Origin: a virus
DNA length: 26,385 bases
Reading direction: 5' to 3' (one strand)
Virus record (IMG/VR): IMGVR_UViG_3300022845_000018
Coordinates: 1-26,385 of that record
The position numbers and the translations under genes were made by a program. The notes under the pieces are model-generated. The model did no database searches, was not told the origin of the DNA, and was given only the letters and a program-made list of their open reading frames with translations. Positions 18,757 through 26,385 of the stretch are shown here, in pieces. The first letter of the stretch is position 1; each line of letters starts with the position of its first letter.

Positions 18757-19397
18757 CACCAGCCGACATCATTTCTGAAGTCCGTAAGCTCGTCAACGAC
18801 AGCCGTGTTCCCGTGCGGTATACGGATGTGGATTTGCTTGGCTTTGTGAACCAGACTCTGCGGCGCATGGTTATGTACCGCCCCGATCTTTTTATCGTGG
18901 TGCAGGACATACCCACTGTCGCGGGGTCGTCGATCCAAACTGTACCGGCCGGCGGTGTCCGGCTGGTAGAGATATACAATGTGAAGGGTGGCAACATCCT
19001 AACAGAGGTCAACAAAGACTCTCTGGACCAGACGCTACCAAGCTGGCGGTCGTCCCCTAGCGGGCAGCCCGTCAACTACATGCGCCATGTGCGCAGCCCT
19101 AATATGTTTTTCCTCTACCCACCACCTGAGAGCGGGGTCGTGTTGGTAGGTGAATACGTGGCCACGCCTGCGATGTATGGGATGGACGACGTTATAGCTG
19201 CCCCTGTGGCGGCTTACATGCCGCTTATAATCGACGGTACTGTGTTCTTGACGCAGTCTATTGACGATGAGCATATCAACTCTGGACGCGCAAAACTGTT
19301 CTCTGATATGTTCACGCAGGGTATGCAGTCAGACATGCAGATGCAGCAGCTCACAGACACAGATGCCGGATCGCTCGATCCGAAGCGGGTGGTATAA
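18753..19397 (+). CDS. adaptor-type virion protein (DUF6682-like), 214 aa
   Basis: The N-terminal helices (MTPADIISEVRKLVNDSRVP, then YTDVDLLGFVNQTLRRMVMY) and the following domain with VQTVPAGGVRLVEIYNVKGG-like strands match what I remember of DUF6682. That family is found between head and tail genes of podovirus-like phages and is usually interpreted as an adaptor or head completion protein. The middle LPSWRSSPSGQPVNYMRH and VYFLYPPPESG-like region (here MFFLYPPPESGVVLVGEY) is also typical. It overlaps both neighbours by 1-4 nt. Family assignment is from memory. Confidence 0.78.
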   Translation: MTPADIISEVRKLVNDSRVPVRYTDVDLLGFVNQTLRRMVMYRPDLFIVVQDIPTVAGSSIQTVPAGGVRLVEIYNVKGGNILTEVNKDSLDQTLPSWRSSPSGQPVNYMRHVRSPNMFFLYPPPESGVVLVGEYVATPAMYGMDDVIAAPVAAYMPLIIDGTVFLTQSIDDEHINSGRAKLFSDMFTQGMQSDMQMQQLTDTDAGSLDPKRVV

Positions 19398-20161
19398 TGG
19401 CAGACAGATCGTTCGCGTCGCTTATCCCAAGGGTAAACTCCAGCGTGCCCGGTTGCCCTCAGCCGCTCATGGAGCAGGCGATTCGCAACGCTGCGGTCCG
19501 CGCGTGCGAGCGTTCTTTGGTGTGGCGGCACGCGGAGACCCCCTACAATCTGAGCCCCGGGGTGCATCAGTATTTTTACCGTAAGCCAGAGAATACCGAC
19601 GTACACTCGGTGTTTGGTGCTGCGGTCAACGACTACCCACTAAGCAGGCTCACGCTGGAGGAGGCGCTGTACCAGTACCCCGCGTGGGCTGATTTGTACG
19701 GCGGGGTGCCGTTTGACCAGCTGTGGACTACGAGCGGGGCGCTTAACGAAGCCGCGTACAACGAAGAACCCCTCAACGCCGGTGCGACGTTCCAAATGCC
19801 TGCCGATGCGTTGGAGGCAGCGACTGAGCCCCGGGCGTTTACGCAGTTGACGCCGGATCAGTTCATCGTGCTGCCACTCCCCGATGACGCAAAACCGTAC
19901 ACGCTGCGCCTCATATACGCGTTGAAACCCAAGCGGTCCGCCACTGGTATGCAGCAGTATTTGTTCGACGAACTGGAGGAAGTCATGTTCCACGGGGCGC
20001 TGCAGGAGCTGCTCGTCTTACCGAACGAGACTTGGGGGGACCGCGAGCTGGCAGCGTACCACGCCAAGCAATATCTTTCGCACGTGACGGAACGCCGTGC
20101 GCGTGCTAATCTCGGCAATATGCGCGGTAGCATGACGGTGCAGATGCGCCCGTTCGCGTGA
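19397..20161 (+). CDS. virion adaptor or tail-tube-like protein, 254 aa
   Basis: The gene starts on the stop of the adaptor gene (TAATG). The N-terminal part (FASLIPRVNSSVPGCPQPLM, then IRNAAVRACERSLVWRHAET) and beta-rich middle (LSPGVHQYFYRKPENTDVHS; DQFIVLPLPDDAKPYTLRLI) are typical of conserved phage virion proteins found directly after the adaptor. The C-terminal helices (QQYLFDELEEVMFHGALQEL; YHAKQYLSHVTERRARANLG) look like those of ring-forming connector proteins. I infer a head-tail interface role from the order and fold pattern. No enzymatic motif is seen. Confidence 0.7.
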   Translation: MADRSFASLIPRVNSSVPGCPQPLMEQAIRNAAVRACERSLVWRHAETPYNLSPGVHQYFYRKPENTDVHSVFGAAVNDYPLSRLTLEEALYQYPAWADLYGGVPFDQLWTTSGALNEAAYNEEPLNAGATFQMPADALEAATEPRAFTQLTPDQFIVLPLPDDAKPYTLRLIYALKPKRSATGMQQYLFDELEEVMFHGALQELLVLPNETWGDRELAAYHAKQYLSHVTERRARANLGNMRGSMTVQMRPFA

Positions 20162-20176
20162 TAATGGAGTGCACCC

Positions 20177-22651
20177 ATGGTGGTAAAATTAAAGAATAAC
20201 GCTCGTGGGTTTCTTGCCGCGGCTGTTACCGATATGGATACCCAGCTTGCTTTGACCGCGGGCACCGGGGCTGCGTTCCCTACGCTTAGCGGCACTGATA
20301 GCTTCTTCGCCACACTCGTTTCGGCCGACGGCTTACTTGAGATTGTCAACGTCACCGCTCGCGCGGGCGACGTACTGACCGTTGAGCGTGGCGCTGAGGA
20401 GACAATCCCGCAAGCCTTCAACCCCGGCAGTCTTGTCGAGCTCCGCGTCACCGTGGGGAACCTCACGAGTACGACAGCTCAGGTGCAGAAGGCTTCGGAG
20501 CTTTTCCGTGAACACCGCCCCGGCGACGCACCCGATTACTTCAATCTATCTGGTGGCGCGAACGCTGTTGGCCTGAACGGTAAAGTATACCGCTTCACGG
20601 GGCTTGGCATGGCAGCCATGAGGTACTCAGTGCCGCTCGAAGCGGGCCAAACATACACTTTCCGCGGCGGGTACCAACGCTTTAAAGATAGTGGCGACCC
20701 CGCGAATGACGGGATCACCGCTGGCATCGACTGGTACAACGGGTTCAACAACAAGATCGGCGAGACGGTTGTCCATTCAGACAACACGTTGCTCGTAAGT
20801 TCGCTGCGCCGGGAGTTCGCCTATTCGGTCGGCTTCGCGGGCGGTGAAGCCTACGACGTATATGTCCCCAGTTCAGCCCGCTACGGCATCGCATGGTACC
20901 GTACCTATGGCGTCGGACATGAGACTGACCTTGACACGCTGACCCTAACGCAAACCGCGCTGCCAACGCCGCTCGTCGTGTCGGCCGACAACCTCGTCAT
21001 CCCGTCCGATTTCCAGTGGCCTGCAGGTATGATCCCTGCTGGGGCTGGCGTTGCTGATTCGTACACTGTAGAGCGCACTTTCTACGTGACGATGGGCGGC
21101 AGCGATGCAAACACGGGGACTAGCCTCGGCGCCTCATTGGCGACTATTGGCGCGGCGCTTGCAAAAGCCGCGGCGCTCGAAGTCCCGTGTGGTGTGATTG
21201 TTTACCCCGGTGAGTATACGGTTCAGCCGGACACAGAAGTCCCTGTGAACTGCCTGCTGTACGGGTACGACCTACGTGCAACGAAGCTGTCGCTGCCCAA
21301 TGGTTTGGCACAGAACAACATGTTCCTGTTGAACAGCGGCGTCAAAGTCCGCGGGTTTACGTTTACCGGATTGCAGCATGACTCAGCGCCAGACTACGTG
21401 AACGAAGACTCCGGCCTCGCAGCAGTTGCTGAGCGGGGCTACTTTACTGTCGGCTCGGAGCTGTATCGCAAGATAGCTGGGGTCGCCATAGAACCCAAGT
21501 ACGACTACCCACCCACGAAAGGCTTTGCGTTTGTGTTTAAGCCCGGTGCGGTCATCATCCGTTCACCGTACATCTCTGACTGCTCTATGCTGCACAACTT
21601 CACGCAGGACCAGCTGACGCTGCCTATCGACCGTGCAGCGGGTAACCCGCTCATGCCGCGCGGCGGCGGTAACCTGCTGGCCGACGGGTCTGTGCTTGCG
21701 CCTTCCTCGCCGCTACGGTCCGTGGTGGTCGACAGCTTTACAGGGATCAACCCGAACGGCTACGCCTACCTGATTAAACGCAACGCGTTTGTGCAGCTTG
21801 TGTCGGTGTTCACGAACTGGAGCCGCTACGGCCTGTGGTGTCTCGATGGCGGGCAGGTTACGGTCGCCAACTCCAACAACACCTTCGGGGACTACGCGCT
21901 TGTGGCGACTGGGTTCCGCAACACGATCCGCATCCCTGACCCTGTCGGGCAGCCGCGCGGCGTCTACGTTGCAACAGCAGACGCAATCCTTGAGCAACAG
22001 GCTACGATCATCGAGGAGATGTACGCACAGCTCGCTGCCGAGTTTGTGGCAGTACAGAACTTCAGCGCTGAGAACGAGGCGCTGACGCGCCGCGACGCCG
22101 CCACGCTGCTCAAGCAGCTGTCGGACGACTTCCGGTCTGGGCAAGACCGCGGGGCGCAGTTCTTTGTGAAGGGCCTGTTCAACTGGAACGCTGAGTACCA
22201 CTTCGACGCTGGGCTCCTCCCAATATTCCTGCGCAGCTGGGAGATCATCCAAGCACGAATCCTCGCACGCTGTGCTCTGACCTCTCCGGCTGAGGACATG
22301 CTGGACTCGCTGATTACGCTCATCAAGACCAATGTCGAGACGCCACCTACACTGGGGTTCCCGTCTGTGGTCGAAGCAACTGGGCAACAGTTCAGCTACG
22401 TCGGCTCGGGGGTGAACTACAACTCGCTGCCGTTCTCTCAGCGTGGCACGGGTGAGGCTGTCGACCCAGCCTTTGCGAACCTTAAACTGGAAGGCGGCCG
22501 GATATACGCCACGTTCTCGACTGAGCTCGGGGACACCTACCTCGGGGATGACTTGCGGGTAGACTTCGAACGCGGCACTGTCGAGGGGCAGGCGTTTTCA
22601 CGTGGCGTGCAGAACATTACTCTGCCGCTTATCCAAGCATTAGGAGCCTGA
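20177..22651 (+). CDS. large tail spike or fibre with beta-helix (pectate-lyase-like) domain, 824 aa
   Basis: The N-terminal ~95 residues (KNNARGFLAAAVTDMDTQLA; LEIVNVTARAGDVLTVERGA) form a module known from phage tail proteins, probably the virion anchor. Residues ~110-280 look like a beta-sandwich (PLEAGQTYTFRGGYQRFKDS). From ~296 the FYVTMGGSDANTGTSLGASL, then GVIVYPGEYTVQPDTEVPVN and KVRGFTFTGL elements have the DUF1565/right-handed beta-helix pattern of depolymerases and spikes. The region ~605-740 is helical, followed by a final beta domain. It likely binds or cuts host surface polysaccharide. No catalytic residues can be assigned with confidence. Confidence 0.8.
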   Translation: MVVKLKNNARGFLAAAVTDMDTQLALTAGTGAAFPTLSGTDSFFATLVSADGLLEIVNVTARAGDVLTVERGAEETIPQAFNPGSLVELRVTVGNLTSTTAQVQKASELFREHRPGDAPDYFNLSGGANAVGLNGKVYRFTGLGMAAMRYSVPLEAGQTYTFRGGYQRFKDSGDPANDGITAGIDWYNGFNNKIGETVVHSDNTLLVSSLRREFAYSVGFAGGEAYDVYVPSSARYGIAWYRTYGVGHETDLDTLTLTQTALPTPLVVSADNLVIPSDFQWPAGMIPAGAGVADSYTVERTFYVTMGGSDANTGTSLGASLATIGAALAKAAALEVPCGVIVYPGEYTVQPDTEVPVNCLLYGYDLRATKLSLPNGLAQNNMFLLNSGVKVRGFTFTGLQHDSAPDYVNEDSGLAAVAERGYFTVGSELYRKIAGVAIEPKYDYPPTKGFAFVFKPGAVIIRSPYISDCSMLHNFTQDQLTLPIDRAAGNPLMPRGGGNLLADGSVLAPSSPLRSVVVDSFTGINPNGYAYLIKRNAFVQLVSVFTNWSRYGLWCLDGGQVTVANSNNTFGDYALVATGFRNTIRIPDPVGQPRGVYVATADAILEQQATIIEEMYAQLAAEFVAVQNFSAENEALTRRDAATLLKQLSDDFRSGQDRGAQFFVKGLFNWNAEYHFDAGLLPIFLRSWEIIQARILARCALTSPAEDMLDSLITLIKTNVETPPTLGFPSVVEATGQQFSYVGSGVNYNSLPFSQRGTGEAVDPAFANLKLEGGRIYATFSTELGDTYLGDDLRVDFERGTVEGQAFSRGVQNITLPLIQALGA

Positions 22652-22652
22652 C

Positions 22653-23066
22653 ATGCCTACGATTACAACCCCCCGCCCACCGCTCAACCTATTTAACGTA
22701 GCCCGCGTCGTTATCCCGTCGTTCTACACGACGGTCTTGGAGACGCCGGACTACCTAATCCCTGCGGTTGGCCCCAACCCTGAGCGTACTATCGAGGCCG
22801 TAGCGCTGCTGACCTCGCTGATGGTTACCAACAACGCAACAGAGACACTGCAGCTGTCGGCGCGGATCGTGGACGCAGACGGCGTTGAGTTTTTGATCCT
22901 GAACCGGATGGACATCCCGCCGAACGATTTTGCCGTCATTGAGCTTGGCAAGCAGAACCTGCGCAGTGGGGAGCGCTTGGACCTCAAGACCGAGAACTTT
23001 CAAGGCGCAATCGCCAATCTGTCCTATGTCCTCAACCAACGCGAAGAATACACGGTGATTACATGA
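22653..23066 (+). CDS. putative virion-associated protein, 137 aa
   Basis: The gene follows the spike gene by one base. The protein is beta-rich: LNLFNVARVVIPSFYTTVLE, then SLMVTNNATETLQLSARIVD and DFAVIELGKQNLRSGERLDL. This resembles the small jelly-roll-like proteins that sit among tail fibre genes. No close family is recognised. The stop overlaps the next start (ATGA). Confidence 0.66.
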   Translation: MPTITTPRPPLNLFNVARVVIPSFYTTVLETPDYLIPAVGPNPERTIEAVALLTSLMVTNNATETLQLSARIVDADGVEFLILNRMDIPPNDFAVIELGKQNLRSGERLDLKTENFQGAIANLSYVLNQREEYTVIT

Positions 23067-23317
23067 GCAGCGTAAAGTTTGCATCCGGGCGCGAGCGCGC
23101 CGTCGGCCGGTCCTTGGTCTACACCACGCCTATCGAGCTGGACCCTTTGGCGTACAAGGGCGCAGTGGTTGCGGGTGAGGACAACCTCATGCACTATTCT
23201 GTTGGCGACCGCTGGGTCGGTGTTGCTCCTGTGCTGTCGACGCTGATCGACGCGGGCAACGCTGAGACGGATTACACCGGCGGGGCTAAGATTGACCTCG
23301 GGAGCGCCCAGACATGA
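23063..23317 (+). CDS. small fibre-module protein, 84 aa
   Basis: The sequence MSSVKFASGRERAVGRSLVY to [12 protein letters not shown] has the short strand pattern of phage fibre attachment modules (YTTPIELDPLAYKGAVVAGE, then MHYSVGDRWVGVAPVLST). It overlaps both neighbours by 4 nt. The composition suggests a surface or linker protein made together with the fibres. I do not recognise a named domain. Confidence 0.62.
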   Translation: MSSVKFASGRERAVGRSLVYTTPIELDPLAYKGAVVAGEDNLMHYSVGDRWVGVAPVLSTLIDAGNAETDYTGGAKIDLGSAQT

Positions 23318-23637
23318 ACACGATCAGTGCATCTGTATTCCAGCTGTCCTTCAGGGGCGACACGCTCGCCCGCTGGACCTCGTTCAACCCGGTCCTCGCG
23401 GACCGTGAGTTTGTGTTAGAGACAGACACTGGTCAGTTCAAAGTCGGCGACGGCACGACAGCGTATCTCAGCCTGCCATATGGCGGGATCGTTGGCCCGA
23501 CCGGCCCGCAGGGCACGTCGATCGTATTTAAGGGTTCTGTAGCAACCTTTGCCGATCTCCCGGCGACGGGGAACGAGGTGAACGATGCGTACCTCGTTGA
23601 AGCAGACGGCAACCTGTATATTTGGGATGGTGTGTAA
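23314..23637 (+). CDS. fibre protein with tropism-determinant-like N-terminal motif, 107 aa
   Basis: The stretch [20 protein letters not shown], then [20 protein letters not shown] matches a short domain common at the N-terminus of phage fibres and major tropism determinants ('R..t...w...nPvL...E...etdtg..KiGDG.t.w'). A GPTGPQG element follows, then a domain ending [15 protein letters not shown] that resembles small carbohydrate-facing modules. It may be an accessory fibre acting with the collagen-like protein next to it, with which it overlaps by one base (TAATG). Confidence 0.75.
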   Translation: MNTISASVFQLSFRGDTLARWTSFNPVLADREFVLETDTGQFKVGDGTTAYLSLPYGGIVGPTGPQGTSIVFKGSVATFADLPATGNEVNDAYLVEADGNLYIWDGV

Positions 23638-24773
23638 TGGCTTGGATCAATGCAGGTAGTGTAAGCGTCGGCCCCACTGGCCCGACAGGACCACAGGGCA
23701 CCCAAGGTATTGACGGTGCGGATGGTATCGCGGGGCCCACGGGGCCCACTGGTGCTGACGGACTCCCCGGTGGCCCGACCGGCCCTATTGGTGTCGCAGG
23801 CCCTACCGGCCCTACCGGCCCCGCTGGTGTTGACGGTTCCGAGGGCACGACTGGCCCTACCGGCCCACAAGGTGCTGACTCCACAATCGCCGGGCCTGTC
23901 GGCCCTACCGGTGCAGCGGGGCCCACAGGCGCTACAGGCGCGGACTCCACTGTAGTCGGCCCGACCGGTGACGTTGGACCGACTGGCCCTACTGGTGCTG
24001 ACTCAACGGTCGTCGGACCAACAGGTCCAAGCGGCGCAGGCCCGACCGGCCCAACAGGACCTACCGGTGCAGACTCCACTGTAGTCGGCCCGACCGGTGC
24101 TACCGGCGATACCGGCGATACTGGCCCTACAGGTGCGGACTCTACAGTCGCTGGCCCGACCGGCCCGACCGGTGCTACCGGCGATACTGGCCCTACAGGT
24201 GCGGACTCTACAGTCGCTGGCCCGACCGGCCCGACCGGTGCTACTGGCAATACTGGCCCCGCAGGCGCTGACTCTACAGTCGCTGGCCCTACTGGTCCAG
24301 CCGGTCTTGACGGTACCGAAGGTACCGTAGGTCCGACAGGTCCACAGGGTATCCAAGGTGATCCCGGTACGCTTGGGCCGATAGGACCGACAGGACCGCA
24401 GGGCGACACAGGCCCCACCGGGTCAGACGCAACGGTGCCCGATCCATTACTTCGGGTTAATTACCACGAGACCGTGGGGACAGTCACATCTGGAACTATT
24501 GATCTATCCACGGGCAACGTGTTCTCGGATGCACCTGCCGCCAATGTGACTTATGTGCTCAGCAATCCGCCTGCCACTGGCACTGCCTACGGCTTCACGT
24601 TGAAGGTGACGCCATCTGCGACCATCACAATAAATTGGCCTGCCTCGGTTGACTGGGCTGGCGGCACTGCACCTGATGCGCCCGCGAACGGCGAGACGGA
24701 CGTGTTTGTATTTTTCACAATTGATGGTGGGACGACTTACTACGGCTTCCAAGCTGGGGATGCAATGGCATGA
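23637..24773 (+). CDS. collagen-like fibre protein, 378 aa
   Basis: From residue ~12 to ~265 the protein is built of Gly-X-Y triplets, mostly GPT, GPQ and GAT, expected to form a trimeric collagen triple helix. The triplet register is broken again and again by the word GADSTV(V/A)GPTG, which puts seven residues between glycines. The C-terminal ~115 residues form a separate beta domain ([40 protein letters not shown]), probably the trimerisation or receptor-binding head. I start at the ATG at 23637, coupled to the gene before (TAATG). The ATG 15 nt upstream lies inside that gene. A 66-bp exact-looking DNA repeat (24121-24240) marks recent expansion. Confidence 0.87.
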   Translation: MAWINAGSVSVGPTGPTGPQGTQGIDGADGIAGPTGPTGADGLPGGPTGPIGVAGPTGPTGPAGVDGSEGTTGPTGPQGADSTIAGPVGPTGAAGPTGATGADSTVVGPTGDVGPTGPTGADSTVVGPTGPSGAGPTGPTGPTGADSTVVGPTGATGDTGDTGPTGADSTVAGPTGPTGATGDTGPTGADSTVAGPTGPTGATGNTGPAGADSTVAGPTGPAGLDGTEGTVGPTGPQGIQGDPGTLGPIGPTGPQGDTGPTGSDATVPDPLLRVNYHETVGTVTSGTIDLSTGNVFSDAPAANVTYVLSNPPATGTAYGFTLKVTPSATITINWPASVDWAGGTAPDAPANGETDVFVFFTIDGGTTYYGFQAGDAMA

Positions 24774-26086
24774 GCGGTATTAGCACAAAGATGTTACAGG
24801 CTGCTGCTGACCGCGAGGTTGTTGGTTGGATCGCACTTCTAGGCGGAACAGGAACTGACGAAGGCAATGCCGTAGCCATAGACTCGGCTGACAACATCAT
24901 TGTGGTGGGCCGGACCTCCTCAGACGGCGGTGGCGACTTTGACCTCCTCATCGCTAAGTACAACTCTGCAGGAGCTCTGCAATGGGACCGGACTCTAGGC
25001 GGAACAGGGAATGACGAAGGCTTTGCCGTAGCCGTAGACTCGGCTGACAACATCATTGTGGTGGGCCAGACTTACTCAGACGGCGCTGGCTACAGGGACA
25101 TTCTCATTGCTAAGTACAACTCTGCAGGAGCTCTGCAATGGGACCGGACTCTAGGCGGAACAGGACAGGACCAAGGCTTTGCCGTAGCCATAGACTCAGC
25201 CAACAACATCATTGTGACGGGCCGGACCTCCTCAGACGGCGCTGGCAGCAGTGACGTTCTCATCGCTAAGTACAACTCTGCAGGAGCTCTGCAATGGGAC
25301 CGGACTCTAGGCGGAACAGCAAATGACTACGGCTACGGCGTAGCCATAGACTCGGCTGACAACATCATTGTGGTGGGCCGAGGCTACCGCGGTGGCAGCA
25401 ATGAAGTTCTCATCGCTAAGTACAACTCTGCAGGAGCTCTGCAATGGGACCGGACTCTACGCGGCGGAGCAAATGACTTCGGCAGAGCCGTAGCCATAGA
25501 CTCAGCCAACAACATCATTGTGGTGGGCTATACCGCCTCAGACGGCGCTGGCGGCGATGACTTTCTCATCGCTAAGTACAACTCTGCAGGAGCTCTGCAA
25601 TGGGACCGGACTCTAGGCGGAACAGGATCTGACTACGGCTATGCCGTAGCCGTAGACTCGGCTGACAACATCATTGTGGTGGGCCAGACCTCCTCAGACG
25701 GCGCTGGCGGCGTTGACTTTCTCATTGCTAAGTACAACTCTGCAGGAGCTCTGCAATGGGACCGGACTCTAGGCGGAACAGCACATGACGTCGGCTATGC
25801 CGTAGCCATAGACTCGGCTGACAACATCATTGTGACGGGCTGGACCGCCTCAGACGGCGCTGGCGGCAATGACGTTCTCATCGCTAAACTGCCGCCCGAT
25901 GGTTCTGGGACAGGGACATACGGCTCTTTTACTTATGAAGCTGCCGTACTTACTGATGCATACGCCGTTTTAACAGACGGACTGGCCGTACTCACCGATG
26001 CGCCCGCCGTTTTAACAGACGCTGTTGCTGTACTGACAGACGCACCTGCCGTCCTCACGGAAGAACGTATAGATATCACGCCATAA
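24770..26086 (+). CDS. seven-repeat beta-propeller (SBBP-type) protein, 438 aa
   Basis: After 23 leader residues come seven repeats of about 52 residues (~24-386), each reading [45 protein letters not shown]. This is the pattern of SBBP beta-propeller repeats, and seven copies would close one seven-bladed propeller. Repeat 4 is two residues shorter ([11 protein letters not shown]). The DNA repeats are nearly identical (156-bp period), unlike most natural propellers, so they were amplified or homogenised recently. The C-terminus has six heptads AVLTDxx ([20 protein letters not shown] and on), possibly an oligomerisation strand. It probably binds host surface ligands as part of the tail. It overlaps the collagen gene by 4 nt. 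Confidence 0.85.
   Translation: MSGISTKMLQAAADREVVGWIALLGGTGTDEGNAVAIDSADNIIVVGRTSSDGGGDFDLLIAKYNSAGALQWDRTLGGTGNDEGFAVAVDSADNIIVVGQTYSDGAGYRDILIAKYNSAGALQWDRTLGGTGQDQGFAVAIDSANNIIVTGRTSSDGAGSSDVLIAKYNSAGALQWDRTLGGTANDYGYGVAIDSADNIIVVGRGYRGGSNEVLIAKYNSAGALQWDRTLRGGANDFGRAVAIDSANNIIVVGYTASDGAGGDDFLIAKYNSAGALQWDRTLGGTGSDYGYAVAVDSADNIIVVGQTSSDGAGGVDFLIAKYNSAGALQWDRTLGGTAHDVGYAVAIDSADNIIVTGWTASDGAGGNDVLIAKLPPDGSGTGTYGSFTYEAAVLTDAYAVLTDGLAVLTDAPAVLTDAVAVLTDAPAVLTEERIDITP
24838..25890. repeat. seven 156-bp tandem DNA repeats inside the propeller gene
   Basis: The word GCTAAGTACAACTCTGCAGG recurs every 156 bp (for example 24953 and 25109), once per blade. The differences between units cluster in the loop codons (for example the TSSDGGG region) while the strand codons stay almost fixed. 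Repeat 4 is 150 bp. Confidence 0.9.
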
Positions 26087-26098
26087 GGAGATACAACT

Positions 26099-26385
26099 AT
26101 GACCTACACAAAAACACAAGACGGACAAGTCACAACGTTTCCTTATACTATTGGAGACTTGCACAAAGACAATCCGCAGACATCTTTCCCTCGCCGCATA
26201 CCTGATGAAATGCTTGCCTCTTATGAGGTATTTGAGGTGGTCGTTGGTGCCGCCCCACCCATCGACGAAACGACCTACAGAGCCGTTCGAGCAGACACGC
26301 CCACCTATGCAGGTGACAAGTGGCATCTTGAGTGGTCGGTTGTCGAAAAGACACCAGAGGAAAAACAAAATTATTACAATGCATC
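26099..26385 (+). CDS. start of a tail-associated protein, cut by the right edge
   Basis: The ATG at 26099 follows ATAAGGAGATACAACT. The 95 visible codons (MTYTKTQDGQVTTFPYTIGD to EWSVVEKTPEEKQNYYNA) begin with YTIGDLHKDNPQTSFPRRIP, then DEMLASYEVFEVVV. This is the typical N-terminus of phage proteins that follow fibre genes and are often of the DUF4376 or tail-fibre-assembly type. The C-terminal domain lies outside the window, so the class stays open. Confidence 0.75.
   Translation, partial: MTYTKTQDGQVTTFPYTIGDLHKDNPQTSFPRRIPDEMLASYEVFEVVVGAAPPIDETTYRAVRADTPTYAGDKWHLEWSVVEKTPEEKQNYYNA

Noticed and set aside
23528-24418. Long leftward frame reading GPVGPV-like repeats opposite the collagen gene
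   Set aside because: Antisense of GGCCCTACC-type collagen codons gives Gly-Pro-Val by itself. It is an echo of the real gene.

Overview
The window is part of the genome of a tailed double-stranded DNA bacteriophage (Caudoviricetes), probably short-tailed. It carries a complete packaging and head module (small and large terminase, portal, scaffold, major capsid protein), then adaptor-like proteins and a large set of spike, fibre and adhesin-type genes. I see no tape measure, sheath or long-tail genes, and no polymerase, integrase, lysis gene or tRNA. The host cannot be read from the sequence. The TTGACA-N17-TATAAA promoters and strong AGGAG ribosome binding sites fit a bacterial, proteobacteria-like host. 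Protein families of the DUF6321/DUF6682/DUF3150 kind are common in environmental, often aquatic, phages.

Layout. Positions 1-9649 are read leftward on the minus strand. They hold tightly packed small genes, many overlapping by ATGA or TGATG, and a predicted MoxR/CobS-type machine: an AAA+ ATPase (5488-6483), a DUF3150 protein (4379-5242) and a DUF2201 metallopeptidase/VWA protein (2083-3192). A low-GC, repeat-rich non-coding block (8217-8786) interrupts this arm and may be an origin or control region. Positions 9650-10064 are a divergent control region with a strong leftward sigma70-type promoter, tandem GTATACTT motifs and a G-quadruplex motif. From 10065 to the right edge everything is read rightward: terminases, a terminator and a fresh promoter, portal, scaffold, capsid, adaptor-like proteins, a pectate-lyase-like spike, a collagen-like protein, a seven-repeat beta-propeller protein and the start of a further tail-associated gene.

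The most striking content is RNA. Two intergenic segments of the leftward arm (7389-7450 and 6506-6563, minus strand) match the full catalytic core of type II hammerhead self-cleaving ribozymes. Each has stem I and stem III as closed hairpins, CUGANGA, GAAA, the A15.1-U16.1 pair and cleavage after C17. Stems I and III differ completely in sequence between the copies while keeping their pairing. The ribozymes flank one gene of unknown function (6568-7368), so cleavage would release that gene as a discrete RNA of about 882 nt and would give the AAA+ mRNA a new 5' end.

Other unusual features are an exact 311-bp duplication that made a chimeric, truncated second copy of the metallopeptidase/VWA gene, a duplicated hairpin-plus-RBS intergenic cassette in the earliest leftward operon, and GTAGATAG iteron-like and GTATAC palindromic repeats in the low-GC block.
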